A stretch of DNA of 64,000 bases, taken from positions 76,856 through 140,855 of the forward strand of contig CALBTB010000003.1 in NCBI GenBank assembly GCA_937967995.1, read 5' to 3'. Each line of letters begins with the position of its first letter. The first letter of the stretch is position 1. The notes beneath the pieces are model-generated. The model was not told the DNA's origin and did not search any database. It saw nothing but the letters and a program-made list of their open reading frames with translations. The translations under genes and the position numbers were made by a program. This document shows positions 24,294-34,305 of the stretch, piece by piece. Source of the DNA: an uncultured Gammaproteobacteria bacterium (GTDB lineage Bacteria; Pseudomonadota; Gammaproteobacteria; UBA6429; Thiohalophilaceae).

Positions 24294-27200
24294 ATGGCGC
24301 AATCTTCTGAACTTGCTGGCGGCGAAGGATTCACCTATGAGGGCGACGTAGCCGCATTCTACCTTTCAGCACTACTTGCCGAGGCAAATGCCCCAGGTAT
24401 TGATGATCGGATCGTTGCTCGTGTATCAGTTCAGCAACGTGATTTCGGTGAGCCACTTGATGATGTGATTGTCGACTTTGAAGATGTAGACAGGAATCCA
24501 GCTCGTCTCAGCCTTCAGGTGAAGCGTTCGCTCACGATCAGCAAGGCGAAAACGAACACCGACTTCCGCGATATCATCCGTGACAGTTGGGCCACTCTTA
24601 TAAAAGATGACTTCCGATTAAAAATCGATCGCTATGGTGCTGCAGTTGGCACAATTGCTAGTGGCAAAGAACGGGCGCTCAATACTCTATGCGATTGTGC
24701 CCGTGAAAGTCTAACAACTGAACATTTCGATGCTCGCTTTGCTGAGGGCGGTAACGCCGGCAATGACATCAAAATTGTCAAGGACGATGTTGTTACACTG
24801 TTGAAAGAAGCAAAGGGGGCACATTGCACAAGTGAAGAGGTGCATAGGTTCCTTTCGCACTTTGTTCTAATCCAGTTCGACTTCCTTCGCGAAGGTGCCA
24901 CTGATCCACCCGAAGCAGTCAATCGTATCCGTGATTGCATCGCGCCAGACGATGCAGTCAAGGCACCTATCGTCTGGTCTAAGGTAGTCCAGCTAGCCCG
25001 AGCATCCGCCGGAAAATCAGGCCAGTATGATCGTGCGCAGCTTGTGCGCATAATCTCCTCTATCGCACGCCTTCGCGGTGCGACCTCTTTAAGCCAAGAC
25101 CTCGGCAAGTTGAACGAGATCGCAAAGAGGTCCGCAAACCTCATTCCTGACGATATTGATGGAACGAAACTCGATCGAATCTCATTCCTTGAAGACTTAT
25201 ATGCCAAACTTGATACAGCTCGTCTTATCCAGATTCGCGGCTTGCCAGGAAGTGGTAAATCAGTCTTGGTGAGGCGAGCCGTAGAACGTGCACTAGAGAC
25301 TGGGCCGGTCCTATTCCTCAAGGCCGAACAGCTCGAAGGCTCCAGCTGGATTAGTTACGCAACCTTGCTGGGTCTCTCAGGTGCTAATCTGGAGGAACTT
25401 CTTGTCGAGATTGGAGCAACCGGCACTCCCATTTTGTTCATCGATGCAATTGACAGAATTGAGAAGGAACGCCAACCAATCATCCTAGACGTGATTCGAA
25501 CCATCGTAGAGTCATCACTTCTCGATAACTGGCGCGTCATTGTTTCCCTTCGCGATACTGGCATAGAAGTGCTTCGCAACTGGCTGGGCGACTTACTTGA
25601 TGTACTGAAGGTCGAGACTCTTGGAGTTGGTCAGTTCAGTGACGATGAAGCTGAGATATTAGCACAAGCCAAACCTCACCTGAGGCCGCTTCTGTTTGGA
25701 CCAAAGCTGGTGAAAGAAATTGTCCGGCGACCCTTTTTTGCAAAGGTATTGAATCAAAGTCACGTAGCCGATCCTGGAATCTCGACATTTGCTCCTCAAT
25801 CGGAGCTCGATCTGATCGAAAATTGGTGGTTACGGGGCGGTTACAATGAGACTGGTCAAAATGCGGTTGAACGCCAGCGAGAGCTACTCGAGCTTGCTTC
25901 TATTCGAGCTCACAACCTTAGCCAGCCGATTCGCTTAAGTCAGTTAACCTCGGCCGCACACATCGATGATCTGAGATCGGATGGTATACTTCAGAATGCG
26001 CGTGAAGGGATCTCTGTTCGATTCACTCACGATATTTTCTTCGAATGGGCATTCTTCCATGTCTTGGCTGATCGCGGATCCCAGTGGATAGAAGAGATTC
26101 AGGCTTGCGGGGAACCTCCAGCAGTAGCACGCGTTGTCGAACTTACCTCGCAATGGGAGTATACACAGGGTAAAGAATGGCACAATTACTTAGCACAAAC
26201 TGAGGATGCTAACCTTAGATCACAATGGCAGCGCGCATGGCTGCTTGGTCCTCTCGGAACTTCGAGGTTCGAAGATGATGAGGACCAATTCGCAACGGCT
26301 GTTTTTGCCGACGACTTCCGTCTGTTCAGAAAGGTGCTCGTTTGGTTTCAGGCAGAGAAGACTGCGCCGAATTCAAATATCCTCACTGGTTTGATTCCAC
26401 GAGATCAACACCAACTGATTGCTGATCTTCTCGCTTGGCCTTCTGATTTCACTTCGTGGAATCGTCTCATAGTTTTTATCCTCCAGCGCATTTCAGATAT
26501 TCCGCAGAGGCTCTATCCTGAAATTGTTGCTATCTTCGAGGTTTGGCAGAATGCACTTGCCAATAGACAAAATCCAACGTCTTATGCTCTTCTTCATCAG
26601 TGTGCTACTTGGCTCGCTTCTATTGATGCGATCAGCTCAGCTAAACGGCCCGACGAAAATTATGAATTCTGGAGTGTCGTGCCTGAATATGGCGCTTTCC
26701 GAAAATCCTTGAGCAGGCTCTTGCTAAGATCGTCTGTCTCCGAGCCGACATTAGCAGCTGATTACATAAAGCGTGTTATCAACACAGAGGATATCCGAGA
26801 AGATGCGTTTCACGACATCGTCGCGTATTCACCAGCTCTTGTAAAATCGTTGTCTCACTCAATAGTCGAGCTTTCATTGGCTTACCTACGAGAAGAACTC
26901 CCGGAAGAACAAGTTGCACGCGAAAAGATGGAAAGCCAACGTGCAGCTGATTGGCGTAAAGAGATCCTGGCCAAACCGGAAGCTGAGCGGACTCGTCATG
27001 AACAAATGGCAATTTCAGGAGGTACTTTTTTACATACCATTGGGGATTTTAGTCTCTTCGATTGGGAAAGGCTCTCGATCAATGACGATCATCAAAGCTT
27101 CTATCCTCCTTCACCACTTCGCGAACCTTTTCATTCGCTCTTTGGATCTTCGCCTGACAAGGCATTAGTGCTTCTTCGAGAACTCTGTAATCATGCGATG

Positions 27201-29669
27201 ACCGCATGGCAACAGTTGCATCACCTCTCATATGATCGTGGTGGTACACCAATCCCTCTTGAGCTCACATTTCCTTGGGGTACACAACAGTTCTGGGGTA
27301 CCGAGCGTGAGTATCTATGGTGTCGCTCGTTACATGCACCGAATGCAATCGGTTGTGGGTTTATGGCACTTGAAGAATGGTGTTTTGACGAGCTCGCACG
27401 TGCAAGACCCGTTGATGAACTGATCCAGCAAATCGTTGAGGGGAACGAGTGCATCGCCATTCTTGGTACTGCAGCGATGCTTGCACTCCACACAGAGACG
27501 GTATCTGAAGTCACATTACCACTCGTTACCTCGCAGCGCCTTTTGGCGGCGGACTACAATCGATGGGCACAAGATTTATCGCCGTTTAACCTGATTGGTT
27601 TTACGTCAGAAACTGATAAGCCTCACATCGAAGCGATCCAAGTAGCAAATGCTCGGTCGGTTCGCAAGACAGAGCTTCGTTTGCTAGTACCATGTTTCGT
27701 TTTTGCAACGGGATCAATCCGTGACCGAGCCCGTGACGCGATTCTTAATTTCAAGAACGATCTGCCCTATCAGTACGAAGAGCAACGTAATAATCCTGAT
27801 ACACAGGAACACCTTACTGCCAAGGCCATTGAATATGCTGAACTGGCAGACACGAAAAATTATCAGGCGTATCGTACCAAAGAAGATTCGGATCAAATTG
27901 CAATTGTCCACTCCAGCCCTTCTGCTACCAAGCCTGAAAACATCGCCAGGACTGAAGAGGCAACAATGCATCTTAAACAATCGAATCTTTGGATGTGGGC
28001 ATCCAAGTCCTTTGAAGAAAGGGCAATCCAAGATACATACACGATTGAGGACGCCATCAAGTTAGCCAAAGAAGCAGACACCGCTGATTTATTTATGCAT
28101 TCGAAAGATGAGACTGAAAGGTTGTCTATGCGTCAAGGTGCGGTCGCAGCAACCGCAGCCATTGTTCTTAAATTTCGTGAAGGGCGTACTCTAGAAGACC
28201 TTGAATGGGCTCGTGACGTATTAAGGCGCGCAATCTGTTTGCAGGAAGAGCACGATGTAATGTGGTCGCCCGGTTCGATCATCCCGTGGCATCCAGCGAT
28301 CTTCGTCGCGCGAGGTCTTGCTGCAGACATCAGTGAAGGAACGGCCGCAAATAATACAGCTCGTGACCTTCTCACGCTGGTTACGCACCCACTTGAAATC
28401 GTTTCTGTAGCAGCAATCGATGAAGCTTGCAAACTTTGGTCATTAGATTCGAAATTGACCTGGGCTGTATTGAGTTTGGCATTCTCACTTTGTCACATAA
28501 AGCCGCGACTACACAATCAGTCTCGACAACCTAACGAGTCACTTCACTCGTTGAGTGAACAGCAGACAGCATTCGACGCGGCGTTTGCGTACTATGAGAA
28601 TGGAAGTGATTGGCCATCACTCCCACTACCTCCCCCTGCCTGGATTAAAGTTGAATCTAGGGATGTTAATCATCAATATCAAAGCTATGAAGAATACGAT
28701 ATGGATGATGCAACTGACATTACGGAGGTATGGGTTGAACCTGATGTCAGTTGGCATTCAAAGCAAGCTGCAGAAATCCTCCAGCGTATTCCCTTCGAAG
28801 TAGTGGTTAGCAGTAGTGCGAGGAATGCTCTTCTTGATTTTCTCTCAGGCACCCTCGAGTGGACCAACCAGAAGAATGCGCCGCCATGGGTCAAACCTGG
28901 CCGTCGAAATCGTTCATCCACCTACCTTTATGAATGGACTCATAGCCTAGGGTCTATACTCGGCAGGCTAGCTGGACTAGTTTCACTTAGTGAGTTTCAG
29001 GCTCGTTACCTTGATCCAATTTTGGGACTTGAAGGTGACAATTGTTGGGCACTTCTTTCTCCATTCGCGAGCACATACATTTGTGCCTATGTATATGATG
29101 CGCAAGATGTTCCTAATGACGCTATCACGACGCTTGACCTCTGTCTTGGGCGACTTCTTCAGGACTCCGCTTTCCAGCGTGATAGTTATAGAAGTGGAGA
29201 ATTCTCACGCTTTGATCAACCGCGTCTAGTTCAGACTTTAATGTTTGTCTCAGTCGAACACGCAGAATTGGCTGCTCGCTACGTCAATGGTGACTGGTCC
29301 GACATCGGCCGAATCCTACCGTTGGTAGATCGGTTTATCCGCGCAGGTGGATGGGCTGCTTCAGTGATGGATCCATTCTTAACTCTTTGTGAGAGAGCTC
29401 GGGCCAACTACCCAGCCGAAGACTTCGCGGACCAAGTTCTTGCGACTATCGGTGAAGGATCCAACAACCTGAAGGGGTGGCATGGAACGTTTATACCAGC
29501 ACGTATTGCAGAACTGGTGCAGTACTTCACACATCGAGACACACCGATGGAACTATCTTTGGCTCAGAAGTTCTTGCGAATACTCGACATGCTTGTTGAT
29601 ATGGGTGATCGACGAAGTGCAGCACTTCAGCTTAGTGAGGCGTTTCGGGAGATTTGTTTGCCATCCTAG
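24294..29669 (+). CDS. Very large nuclease-STAND NTPase, Avs-like antiphage sensor candidate
   Basis: A 1791-residue protein. The N terminus (GGEGFTYEGDVAAFYL, then DDVIVDFED and LQVKRS near residue 73) has the D...QxK layout of a Cap4/DUF4297 PD-(D/E)XK endonuclease. The central P-loop ATPase has Walker A GLPGSGKS near 316, Walker B PILFIDAIDRIEKE near 380 and a winged-helix-like RFTHDIFFEWAF near 575. More than 1100 residues of helical-repeat-like sequence follow, the usual sensor part of STAND proteins. Known Avs proteins detect phage terminase or portal and then cut DNA; this role is inferred. Start is the ATG after AGGA; a GTG one codon earlier is possible. First cargo gene after the left end. 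Phage-protein specificity cannot be read. Confidence 0.72.
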   Translation: MAQSSELAGGEGFTYEGDVAAFYLSALLAEANAPGIDDRIVARVSVQQRDFGEPLDDVIVDFEDVDRNPARLSLQVKRSLTISKAKTNTDFRDIIRDSWATLIKDDFRLKIDRYGAAVGTIASGKERALNTLCDCARESLTTEHFDARFAEGGNAGNDIKIVKDDVVTLLKEAKGAHCTSEEVHRFLSHFVLIQFDFLREGATDPPEAVNRIRDCIAPDDAVKAPIVWSKVVQLARASAGKSGQYDRAQLVRIISSIARLRGATSLSQDLGKLNEIAKRSANLIPDDIDGTKLDRISFLEDLYAKLDTARLIQIRGLPGSGKSVLVRRAVERALETGPVLFLKAEQLEGSSWISYATLLGLSGANLEELLVEIGATGTPILFIDAIDRIEKERQPIILDVIRTIVESSLLDNWRVIVSLRDTGIEVLRNWLGDLLDVLKVETLGVGQFSDDEAEILAQAKPHLRPLLFGPKLVKEIVRRPFFAKVLNQSHVADPGISTFAPQSELDLIENWWLRGGYNETGQNAVERQRELLELASIRAHNLSQPIRLSQLTSAAHIDDLRSDGILQNAREGISVRFTHDIFFEWAFFHVLADRGSQWIEEIQACGEPPAVARVVELTSQWEYTQGKEWHNYLAQTEDANLRSQWQRAWLLGPLGTSRFEDDEDQFATAVFADDFRLFRKVLVWFQAEKTAPNSNILTGLIPRDQHQLIADLLAWPSDFTSWNRLIVFILQRISDIPQRLYPEIVAIFEVWQNALANRQNPTSYALLHQCATWLASIDAISSAKRPDENYEFWSVVPEYGAFRKSLSRLLLRSSVSEPTLAADYIKRVINTEDIREDAFHDIVAYSPALVKSLSHSIVELSLAYLREELPEEQVAREKMESQRAADWRKEILAKPEAERTRHEQMAISGGTFLHTIGDFSLFDWERLSINDDHQSFYPPSPLREPFHSLFGSSPDKALVLLRELCNHAMTAWQQLHHLSYDRGGTPIPLELTFPWGTQQFWGTEREYLWCRSLHAPNAIGCGFMALEEWCFDELARARPVDELIQQIVEGNECIAILGTAAMLALHTETVSEVTLPLVTSQRLLAADYNRWAQDLSPFNLIGFTSETDKPHIEAIQVANARSVRKTELRLLVPCFVFATGSIRDRARDAILNFKNDLPYQYEEQRNNPDTQEHLTAKAIEYAELADTKNYQAYRTKEDSDQIAIVHSSPSATKPENIARTEEATMHLKQSNLWMWASKSFEERAIQDTYTIEDAIKLAKEADTADLFMHSKDETERLSMRQGAVAATAAIVLKFREGRTLEDLEWARDVLRRAICLQEEHDVMWSPGSIIPWHPAIFVARGLAADISEGTAANNTARDLLTLVTHPLEIVSVAAIDEACKLWSLDSKLTWAVLSLAFSLCHIKPRLHNQSRQPNESLHSLSEQQTAFDAAFAYYENGSDWPSLPLPPPAWIKVESRDVNHQYQSYEEYDMDDATDITEVWVEPDVSWHSKQAAEILQRIPFEVVVSSSARNALLDFLSGTLEWTNQKNAPPWVKPGRRNRSSTYLYEWTHSLGSILGRLAGLVSLSEFQARYLDPILGLEGDNCWALLSPFASTYICAYVYDAQDVPNDAITTLDLCLGRLLQDSAFQRDSYRSGEFSRFDQPRLVQTLMFVSVEHAELAARYVNGDWSDIGRILPLVDRFIRAGGWAASVMDPFLTLCERARANYPAEDFADQVLATIGEGSNNLKGWHGTFIPARIAELVQYFTHRDTPMELSLAQKFLRILDMLVDMGDRRSAALQLSEAFREICLPS

Positions 29670-29952
29670 AGTGATGAATGCGATCAAATGCTATTAAGAA
29701 TTATCATTACGCTTTACCCAGAGTAAAGCGCGATTTCCGCTTCTAGCCGGAAACAGATATTTGAATGCTCAAATTATGTTAGAACTGAGTGTACAGTTTA
29801 CGTTGGCGCACACAATCTACATTTTTTTTCGAGGAAAAGAGGAAGTTTTAACTACCAGAAATACTCTTTTATTTCGAGTATTTATGGTAGTTAAAAGTAC
29901 ATGAAATACTTTATTAGTGTTTGATTTTATTAGAATTAATTTTGTTAATTGA

Positions 29953-29988
29953 TTGACAGGATCACGTTAGTCCATATAATGGATTAAC
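29953..29988 (+). promoter_or_regulatory. Consensus sigma70 promoter with overlapping operator for the element 1 regulator
   Basis: TTGACA (29953-29958), 16 nt, TATAAT (29975-29980): both hexamers perfect. A 23-bp imperfect palindrome from GTTAGTCCAT to ATGGATTAAC (29966-29988) covers the -10 box and is the likely operator of the XRE protein that starts 24 bp later, giving autorepression. The rest of the interval from 29670 is AT-rich; I see nothing more than a possible short hairpin around ctttacccagagtaaag (29712-29728). Confidence 0.85.
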
Positions 29989-30011
29989 TTCAATTGGTAG
30001 TGGAATTAACC

Positions 30012-30389
30012 ATGACACCATTTGGTCAGTACTGTCGTCAATTAAGACAAAATAGAAATATTTCTTTAAAGGAACTTGCAGAAGCACTCGCTGTTAGTCC
30101 TGCTTATTTATCTTCGTTAGAGCGTGGTAAACGCGGTAACCCATCTGAAATAATTATAGAAAAGATTTGCGAATATCTTTCTTTATCATTTGAAGAGGTT
30201 AAATTGCTACGGACATATGCAAGTATGTCAGTCACGCGCGTAAAAATTTCAGAGTGTGCAGATCCTGATCTATATTGTCTAATCTACTTATTAGCAAACA
30301 AGCCTAAATCATTTACTACACTTGAACGCAATATAATTAGATTAATGATAGATAAAGAATATACACAGGAGTGTTGTATGAAAACTTAA
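30012..30389 (+). CDS. XRE-family HTH regulator of element 1
   Basis: 125 residues. The N-terminal helix-turn-helix is MTPFGQYCRQLRQNRNIS, then LKELAEALAVSPAYLSSLER, typical of Cro/CI-like proteins. The C-terminal helices have no known sensor domain. The start at ATG 30012 is chosen because the paralogue in element 2 begins with the same MTPFG; a TTG six codons earlier is open. It is transcribed from a consensus promoter that its predicted operator overlaps. Located just before the structured segment and tnsA, it is the likely repressor of transposition. Confidence 0.88.
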   Translation: MTPFGQYCRQLRQNRNISLKELAEALAVSPAYLSSLERGKRGNPSEIIIEKICEYLSLSFEEVKLLRTYASMSVTRVKISECADPDLYCLIYLLANKPKSFTTLERNIIRLMIDKEYTQECCMKT

Positions 30390-30405
30390 TATTCATGTAA
30401 AGAAT

Positions 30406-30531
30406 AAGGGCAGGCCCTAAGACCCGCCCTCTTGATATAAGTATGGCGAGAGACCATACCTAATCGCCAAATTAAGTATCTCTCCCCATTCTTACCTTGT
30501 CAAGCTGGCTTGTTAGTCAGGGTCTGCCTTT
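30406..30531 (+). ncRNA. Candidate structured RNA between XRE gene and tnsA, element 1
   Basis: A GC-rich segment inside AT-rich DNA with several compatible pairings. A 12-bp long-range stem joins AAGGGCAGGCCC (30406-30417) and GGGTCTGCCTTT (30520-30531), two G-U pairs. Alternatively the 5' strand folds locally (AGGGC..GCCCT, 30407-30430). Hairpin GTATGG/CCATAC (30441-30459) has loop bases GAGAGA that can pair with TCTCTC (30479-30484), a pseudoknot. CAAG/CTTG at 30501-30512 adds a hairpin. Mutually exclusive folds suggest an attenuator or riboregulator of tnsA, or a stable RNA. The same position in element 2 holds a different but equally foldable sequence. Confidence 0.5.
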
Positions 30532-30583
30532 ACCTAAAAATTAACTAAATCTAGTTTATTCAGAATAGCCTGGAGGGTTAGTC

Positions 30584-31273
30584 ATGGGTGTGAGGAGTCA
30601 GTCGTATGAGAGAAATCAAATACTTGAAATTGAATGGTCTAGTGGAAGAAAAAAGCGTGTAAGAGAAGTCGTACGTCGCTCAAATGCCAGGGTAACGGGA
30701 AAGTACCCATCTATAAAAGATGAAGAAGTGAAGCAATGGGAGTCTCCGTTAGAGCTAAATCAAATGTATAGGTTAGATGCTGATCCGGATGTAATTTCAT
30801 ATTTTGAACAGCCGGTGATTCTACGATATGTACTCGATGGATGTGTCCATAAACATATACCAGACCTGGTTGTAAAAAGGAGTACTGGATTAATATTTCA
30901 AGAGATTAAGACGGATGAAGATGCGATGAATAGTGATATTAAATTAAGGAGTAATTTTATGGCTAATCATCTTCCACTATTAGGTTACAGCTATGAAGTC
31001 ATAGTAGAAAGTGAAATATTTGAAGAACCATATCTAACAAATATTAAATATCTACTTAGACATGGAAGGTTATATAGAAGCTTTCTTTTTGGTGGCGGGA
31101 AAATAGTAAAAAGTATTGAAGAAGCAGGATACGTGCTATGGAAAGATATTTGTTCAGGTGAATTTGGAGATACTGGTAAAAATACTATATGTGGATTGAT
31201 TCTTGATGGAAGGTTAACTTTTGATAAATATGAGCTGTTGTCGGATGAAACGAAAATAATGGTTAACTCATAG
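30584..31273 (+). CDS. tnsA: TnsA-like transposon endonuclease
   Basis: 229 residues. TnsA cuts the 5' strands at the transposon ends so that the element moves by cut-and-paste. The restriction-enzyme-like core shows E57 (WESPLE), D94 (HIPDLVV) and E107-x-K109 (FQEIK), the E-D-(Q/E)xK layout of TnsA. The C-terminal part (YVLWKDICSG, GLILDGRL) is the winged-helix TnsA_C region. The start follows TGGAGGG, 6-8 nt upstream. First gene of tnsA-tnsB-tnsC-tniQ. Confidence 0.88.
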   Translation: MGVRSQSYERNQILEIEWSSGRKKRVREVVRRSNARVTGKYPSIKDEEVKQWESPLELNQMYRLDADPDVISYFEQPVILRYVLDGCVHKHIPDLVVKRSTGLIFQEIKTDEDAMNSDIKLRSNFMANHLPLLGYSYEVIVESEIFEEPYLTNIKYLLRHGRLYRSFLFGGGKIVKSIEEAGYVLWKDICSGEFGDTGKNTICGLILDGRLTFDKYELLSDETKIMVNS

Positions 31274-31289
31274 TTGGTGGTGACGTTAT

Positions 31290-33299
31290 ATGGCTATTGC
31301 TTACTTACAGCGTGATCAAGAGATTTTTATAAATCGAGAGCGGTATAAATTGCTAAGGCTAGTCAATAAATGTAAATGGCAGTTAGAGAATACAAATACA
31401 GGAGAAATATTACTAAAAGAGGTTAGTGAGTTTCATGAAGAGTTAGTTAATGGAAATCTGGAGTTTATTATAGAAAATAATAACAAAAGGTTTTCTAAAC
31501 AGAAAAGTAGTTTGGCTATTGACTTATTACCTGAAAAAGAAAGAGAAATTGTAAAAAGCAAATATGTTTATGTTAAGGAATTAGAAAATAATGATATAAA
31601 AAGCTGCGATAAAAAAGGAATAGAGGAAGTAATAGATAAAGTCTGGCGAAAGATTGGTAAACCCAGTAAAAAACCTCATTGGCAAACTGTTTATAGGTGG
31701 TATGTAAGGTATGTCGAATATGGTAACGATATACGTGGGTTGATAAATTTTCATTTTAACAAGGGAAATAGGATCCGTAGATATTGTAAAAGCCTATTGG
31801 ATATTGTTGATAAATCCATCGATGAAATTTATTTAACTAGGGAGCGTCGAAGCATTAAGGATACATTGGACCGTGCCATATATCTGGTAAAGCGCGAAAA
31901 CCAATTCATGCCAGAAAATAGTCAATTGCCTTTGCCAACCAGAAGTATTGTTAAATCTAATATTGAAAAAATACCTGAATATGAAAGATGTGAAAAGCGT
32001 TATGGGTTGCAATATGCTAAGAAGAAATTTCGTACAGTATTAAATAATGTACATGCAGATCGAGTGTTAGAAAGAGTAGAAATAGATCATACGCCATTAG
32101 ATTTATTCGTGATTGATGAAATAACAGGGTTACCATTAGGACGACCATGGTTGACAATCTGTATTGATGTTAGGTCCAGGTGTATTTTGGGCATATATAT
32201 TGGTTTTGAACCACCAAGTTATTTAACTGTTGCTAAATGTTTGAAACACGCTGTTTTACCCAAGATTTACATAGCAAAAGACTATCCAAATTTAAAAAAC
32301 GAATGGTGTTGTTACGGTGTATTTGAAACACTAGTGGTAGATAATGGACTTGAGTTTCATGGCCTCAGTTTAGAGTCAGCTGCGAATAGCCTTGGAATTA
32401 ATGTCCTGTATACCCCAAGAAAGACGCCATGGTTCAAAGGCATTGTGGAGCGTCTCATTCAAACATTTAATAAATCGATATCGCACACTGTTCCTGGTAC
32501 AACGTTCAGTAATATATTTGAGAAAAAAGATTATGATCCACTAAAAGATGCTGTTGTGACCTTAGCGACATTAAGAGAAGTTGTACACATCTGGATTATT
32601 GATATTTATCACCAAACTCCCCATCGCTCAATAGGTTGCCCACCAATAAGTATATGGAAAGACGAAATCTCAGAAAATGAAGTACCTTTACCCGTTAGCA
32701 CACATGATATAGACGCACTAATTGGTGCGGTAGCAACGCGTGTTTTAACACATAAGGGTATTGAGATTAATTCTCTATTTTATAACTCAAGCGAATTGAA
32801 CGAAGTGCGTCTGAAACATGGAGACAAAATTGAAGTGTCTGTTCGTTATGATGCTTCTGATCTTGGTTCTATTTATGTAATAGAACCAGAGACAGGTTCT
32901 GCGATAAAGGTGCCCGCTATTAAACAAGAATATGCAAATGAATTAACTCTATTTCAACATAAGAAATGTAAAAAGTATGTAGATAAATATTCACCTGATC
33001 GTAAAGATATAGAGGCTTTGGCGGAGGCCAAGAACGAAATTAGAAAATTGATACAAAATGATTTTCTAAAAATGAAGAAGAAGTCAAGAAGCAGAATTGC
33101 GCGTTTTTCGCAAAATTTAAAACTATTTAATGAAAATGAGACTGAACAAAATAATATAGCTTATAACCCAGATATAAAATCATCTGTACAAGAGATAAGT
33201 AAAAATAAGGATATAGCGATTCCTTATAGTGAGAAATGTAATGGAAATAATATCAAGAAACTAAATTCAAAATTAATGAACAGGAAATGTCCACGGTAA
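31290..33299 (+). CDS. tnsB: TnsB-like DDE transposase
   Basis: 669 residues. RNase H-fold (rve/Mu-like) transposase that cuts and joins the 3' ends and binds the repeats in the element ends. Catalytic residues lie in VEIDHT (near D266), VVDNG (near D351) and GIVERL (near E387). The N-terminal region holds winged-helix/HTH domains (HWQTVYRWYVRY). A beta-barrel Mu-C domain lies around residues 480-560, and the tail is Lys-rich and disordered, the likely TnsC contact. It overlaps neither neighbour, with gaps of 16 and 13 bp in the operon. Confidence 0.93.
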   Translation: MAIAYLQRDQEIFINRERYKLLRLVNKCKWQLENTNTGEILLKEVSEFHEELVNGNLEFIIENNNKRFSKQKSSLAIDLLPEKEREIVKSKYVYVKELENNDIKSCDKKGIEEVIDKVWRKIGKPSKKPHWQTVYRWYVRYVEYGNDIRGLINFHFNKGNRIRRYCKSLLDIVDKSIDEIYLTRERRSIKDTLDRAIYLVKRENQFMPENSQLPLPTRSIVKSNIEKIPEYERCEKRYGLQYAKKKFRTVLNNVHADRVLERVEIDHTPLDLFVIDEITGLPLGRPWLTICIDVRSRCILGIYIGFEPPSYLTVAKCLKHAVLPKIYIAKDYPNLKNEWCCYGVFETLVVDNGLEFHGLSLESAANSLGINVLYTPRKTPWFKGIVERLIQTFNKSISHTVPGTTFSNIFEKKDYDPLKDAVVTLATLREVVHIWIIDIYHQTPHRSIGCPPISIWKDEISENEVPLPVSTHDIDALIGAVATRVLTHKGIEINSLFYNSSELNEVRLKHGDKIEVSVRYDASDLGSIYVIEPETGSAIKVPAIKQEYANELTLFQHKKCKKYVDKYSPDRKDIEALAEAKNEIRKLIQNDFLKMKKKSRSRIARFSQNLKLFNENETEQNNIAYNPDIKSSVQEISKNKDIAIPYSEKCNGNNIKKLNSKLMNRKCPR

Positions 33300-33312
33300 T
33301 TGTCAGGAGTAT

Positions 33313-34275
33313 ATGATGAATAATGATGACTATGTAAACCTTGTAAGCAAGATTTTGATTGAACATTCCAGATTTACAATGGCTATTCGTCAGATGGAGA
33401 GAAGTTACCTGACAGCCATACAAAATGGCGATCCATTCTGTGTGGCTGTAGTCGGTGAGTCTGGTACAGGTAAAACACGTACGTTAGAGTATTTTGAAAG
33501 CCTACACGGTGAAACTCAACATAAAGATTATACTGAGATACCAGTATTACGAGTCTCAGTGAATGCGAAGCCGACAATAAAAGGGCTTGCAGAAGAAATA
33601 TTAAGGGCGCTAGGTGATCCACTTGCCCACAAAGGTACTGAAAATGAGAAAACAGAAAGAATCATTACATTAATGAGAGGTACTCGAACATATGTATTGT
33701 TATTAGATGAATTCCAGCATTTTTCTGATCAAGGAGGACGTCATATACAGCACCATGTAGCAGATTGGTTAAAAGTGCTCGTTGATGAAATGCGCATTGG
33801 ATTAGTTGTATCCGGTATTACCAGGACCTTGAACATTATTCAAAAGAATGAACAGTTGGCCCGAAGATTTTATGCTCCTATCATAATGAAGCCATTTGAC
33901 TGGAATATTGATGAGGAGAGATATGAATTTATTGCATTCTTAAGCGAACTGAAACCATTAGTCAAACCCTTTGTTTTCCCAAACCTATCCTACGAAGAAG
34001 TGGCTTTTAGAATGCATAAGGCCTCAAATGGATATATAGGTCATTTAATGAAAATCATTCAGTCCTCGATAATGAATGCCATTTGTACGAATACAAAAAC
34101 TATAACTATGAAAGATCTAAATGTCGCCTTTACTGAGTCGATTTGGGGAGAAATTGTAACATGTAACAATCCTTTTACTGGGAGCATAGAATCTATATTG
34201 GCCACTGAGGGGGTTACACATGTCGGAAAAATGTCGAAAGTATACAAGCCGTCAAGCGTGAGTGAGATTCTTTAG
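33313..34275 (+). CDS. tnsC: TnsC/TniB-like AAA+ ATPase
   Basis: 320 residues. The ATP-dependent filament or ring protein passes the target chosen by TniQ to the transposase. Walker A GESGTGKT is at 48-55 and Walker B YVLLLDEFQHF at 127-137. Sensor 1 is in LVVSGITRT and an arginine-finger candidate in ARRFYAPIIMKPF. The size is closer to TniB than to the 555-residue Tn7 TnsC, so the N- and C-terminal arms of Tn7 TnsC are absent. Confidence 0.92.
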   Translation: MMNNDDYVNLVSKILIEHSRFTMAIRQMERSYLTAIQNGDPFCVAVVGESGTGKTRTLEYFESLHGETQHKDYTEIPVLRVSVNAKPTIKGLAEEILRALGDPLAHKGTENEKTERIITLMRGTRTYVLLLDEFQHFSDQGGRHIQHHVADWLKVLVDEMRIGLVVSGITRTLNIIQKNEQLARRFYAPIIMKPFDWNIDEERYEFIAFLSELKPLVKPFVFPNLSYEEVAFRMHKASNGYIGHLMKIIQSSIMNAICTNTKTITMKDLNVAFTESIWGEIVTCNNPFTGSIESILATEGVTHVGKMSKVYKPSSVSEIL

Positions 34276-34305
34276 TCCAGCGCGTAGTGAAAAGGTAATA
34301 TTTGC

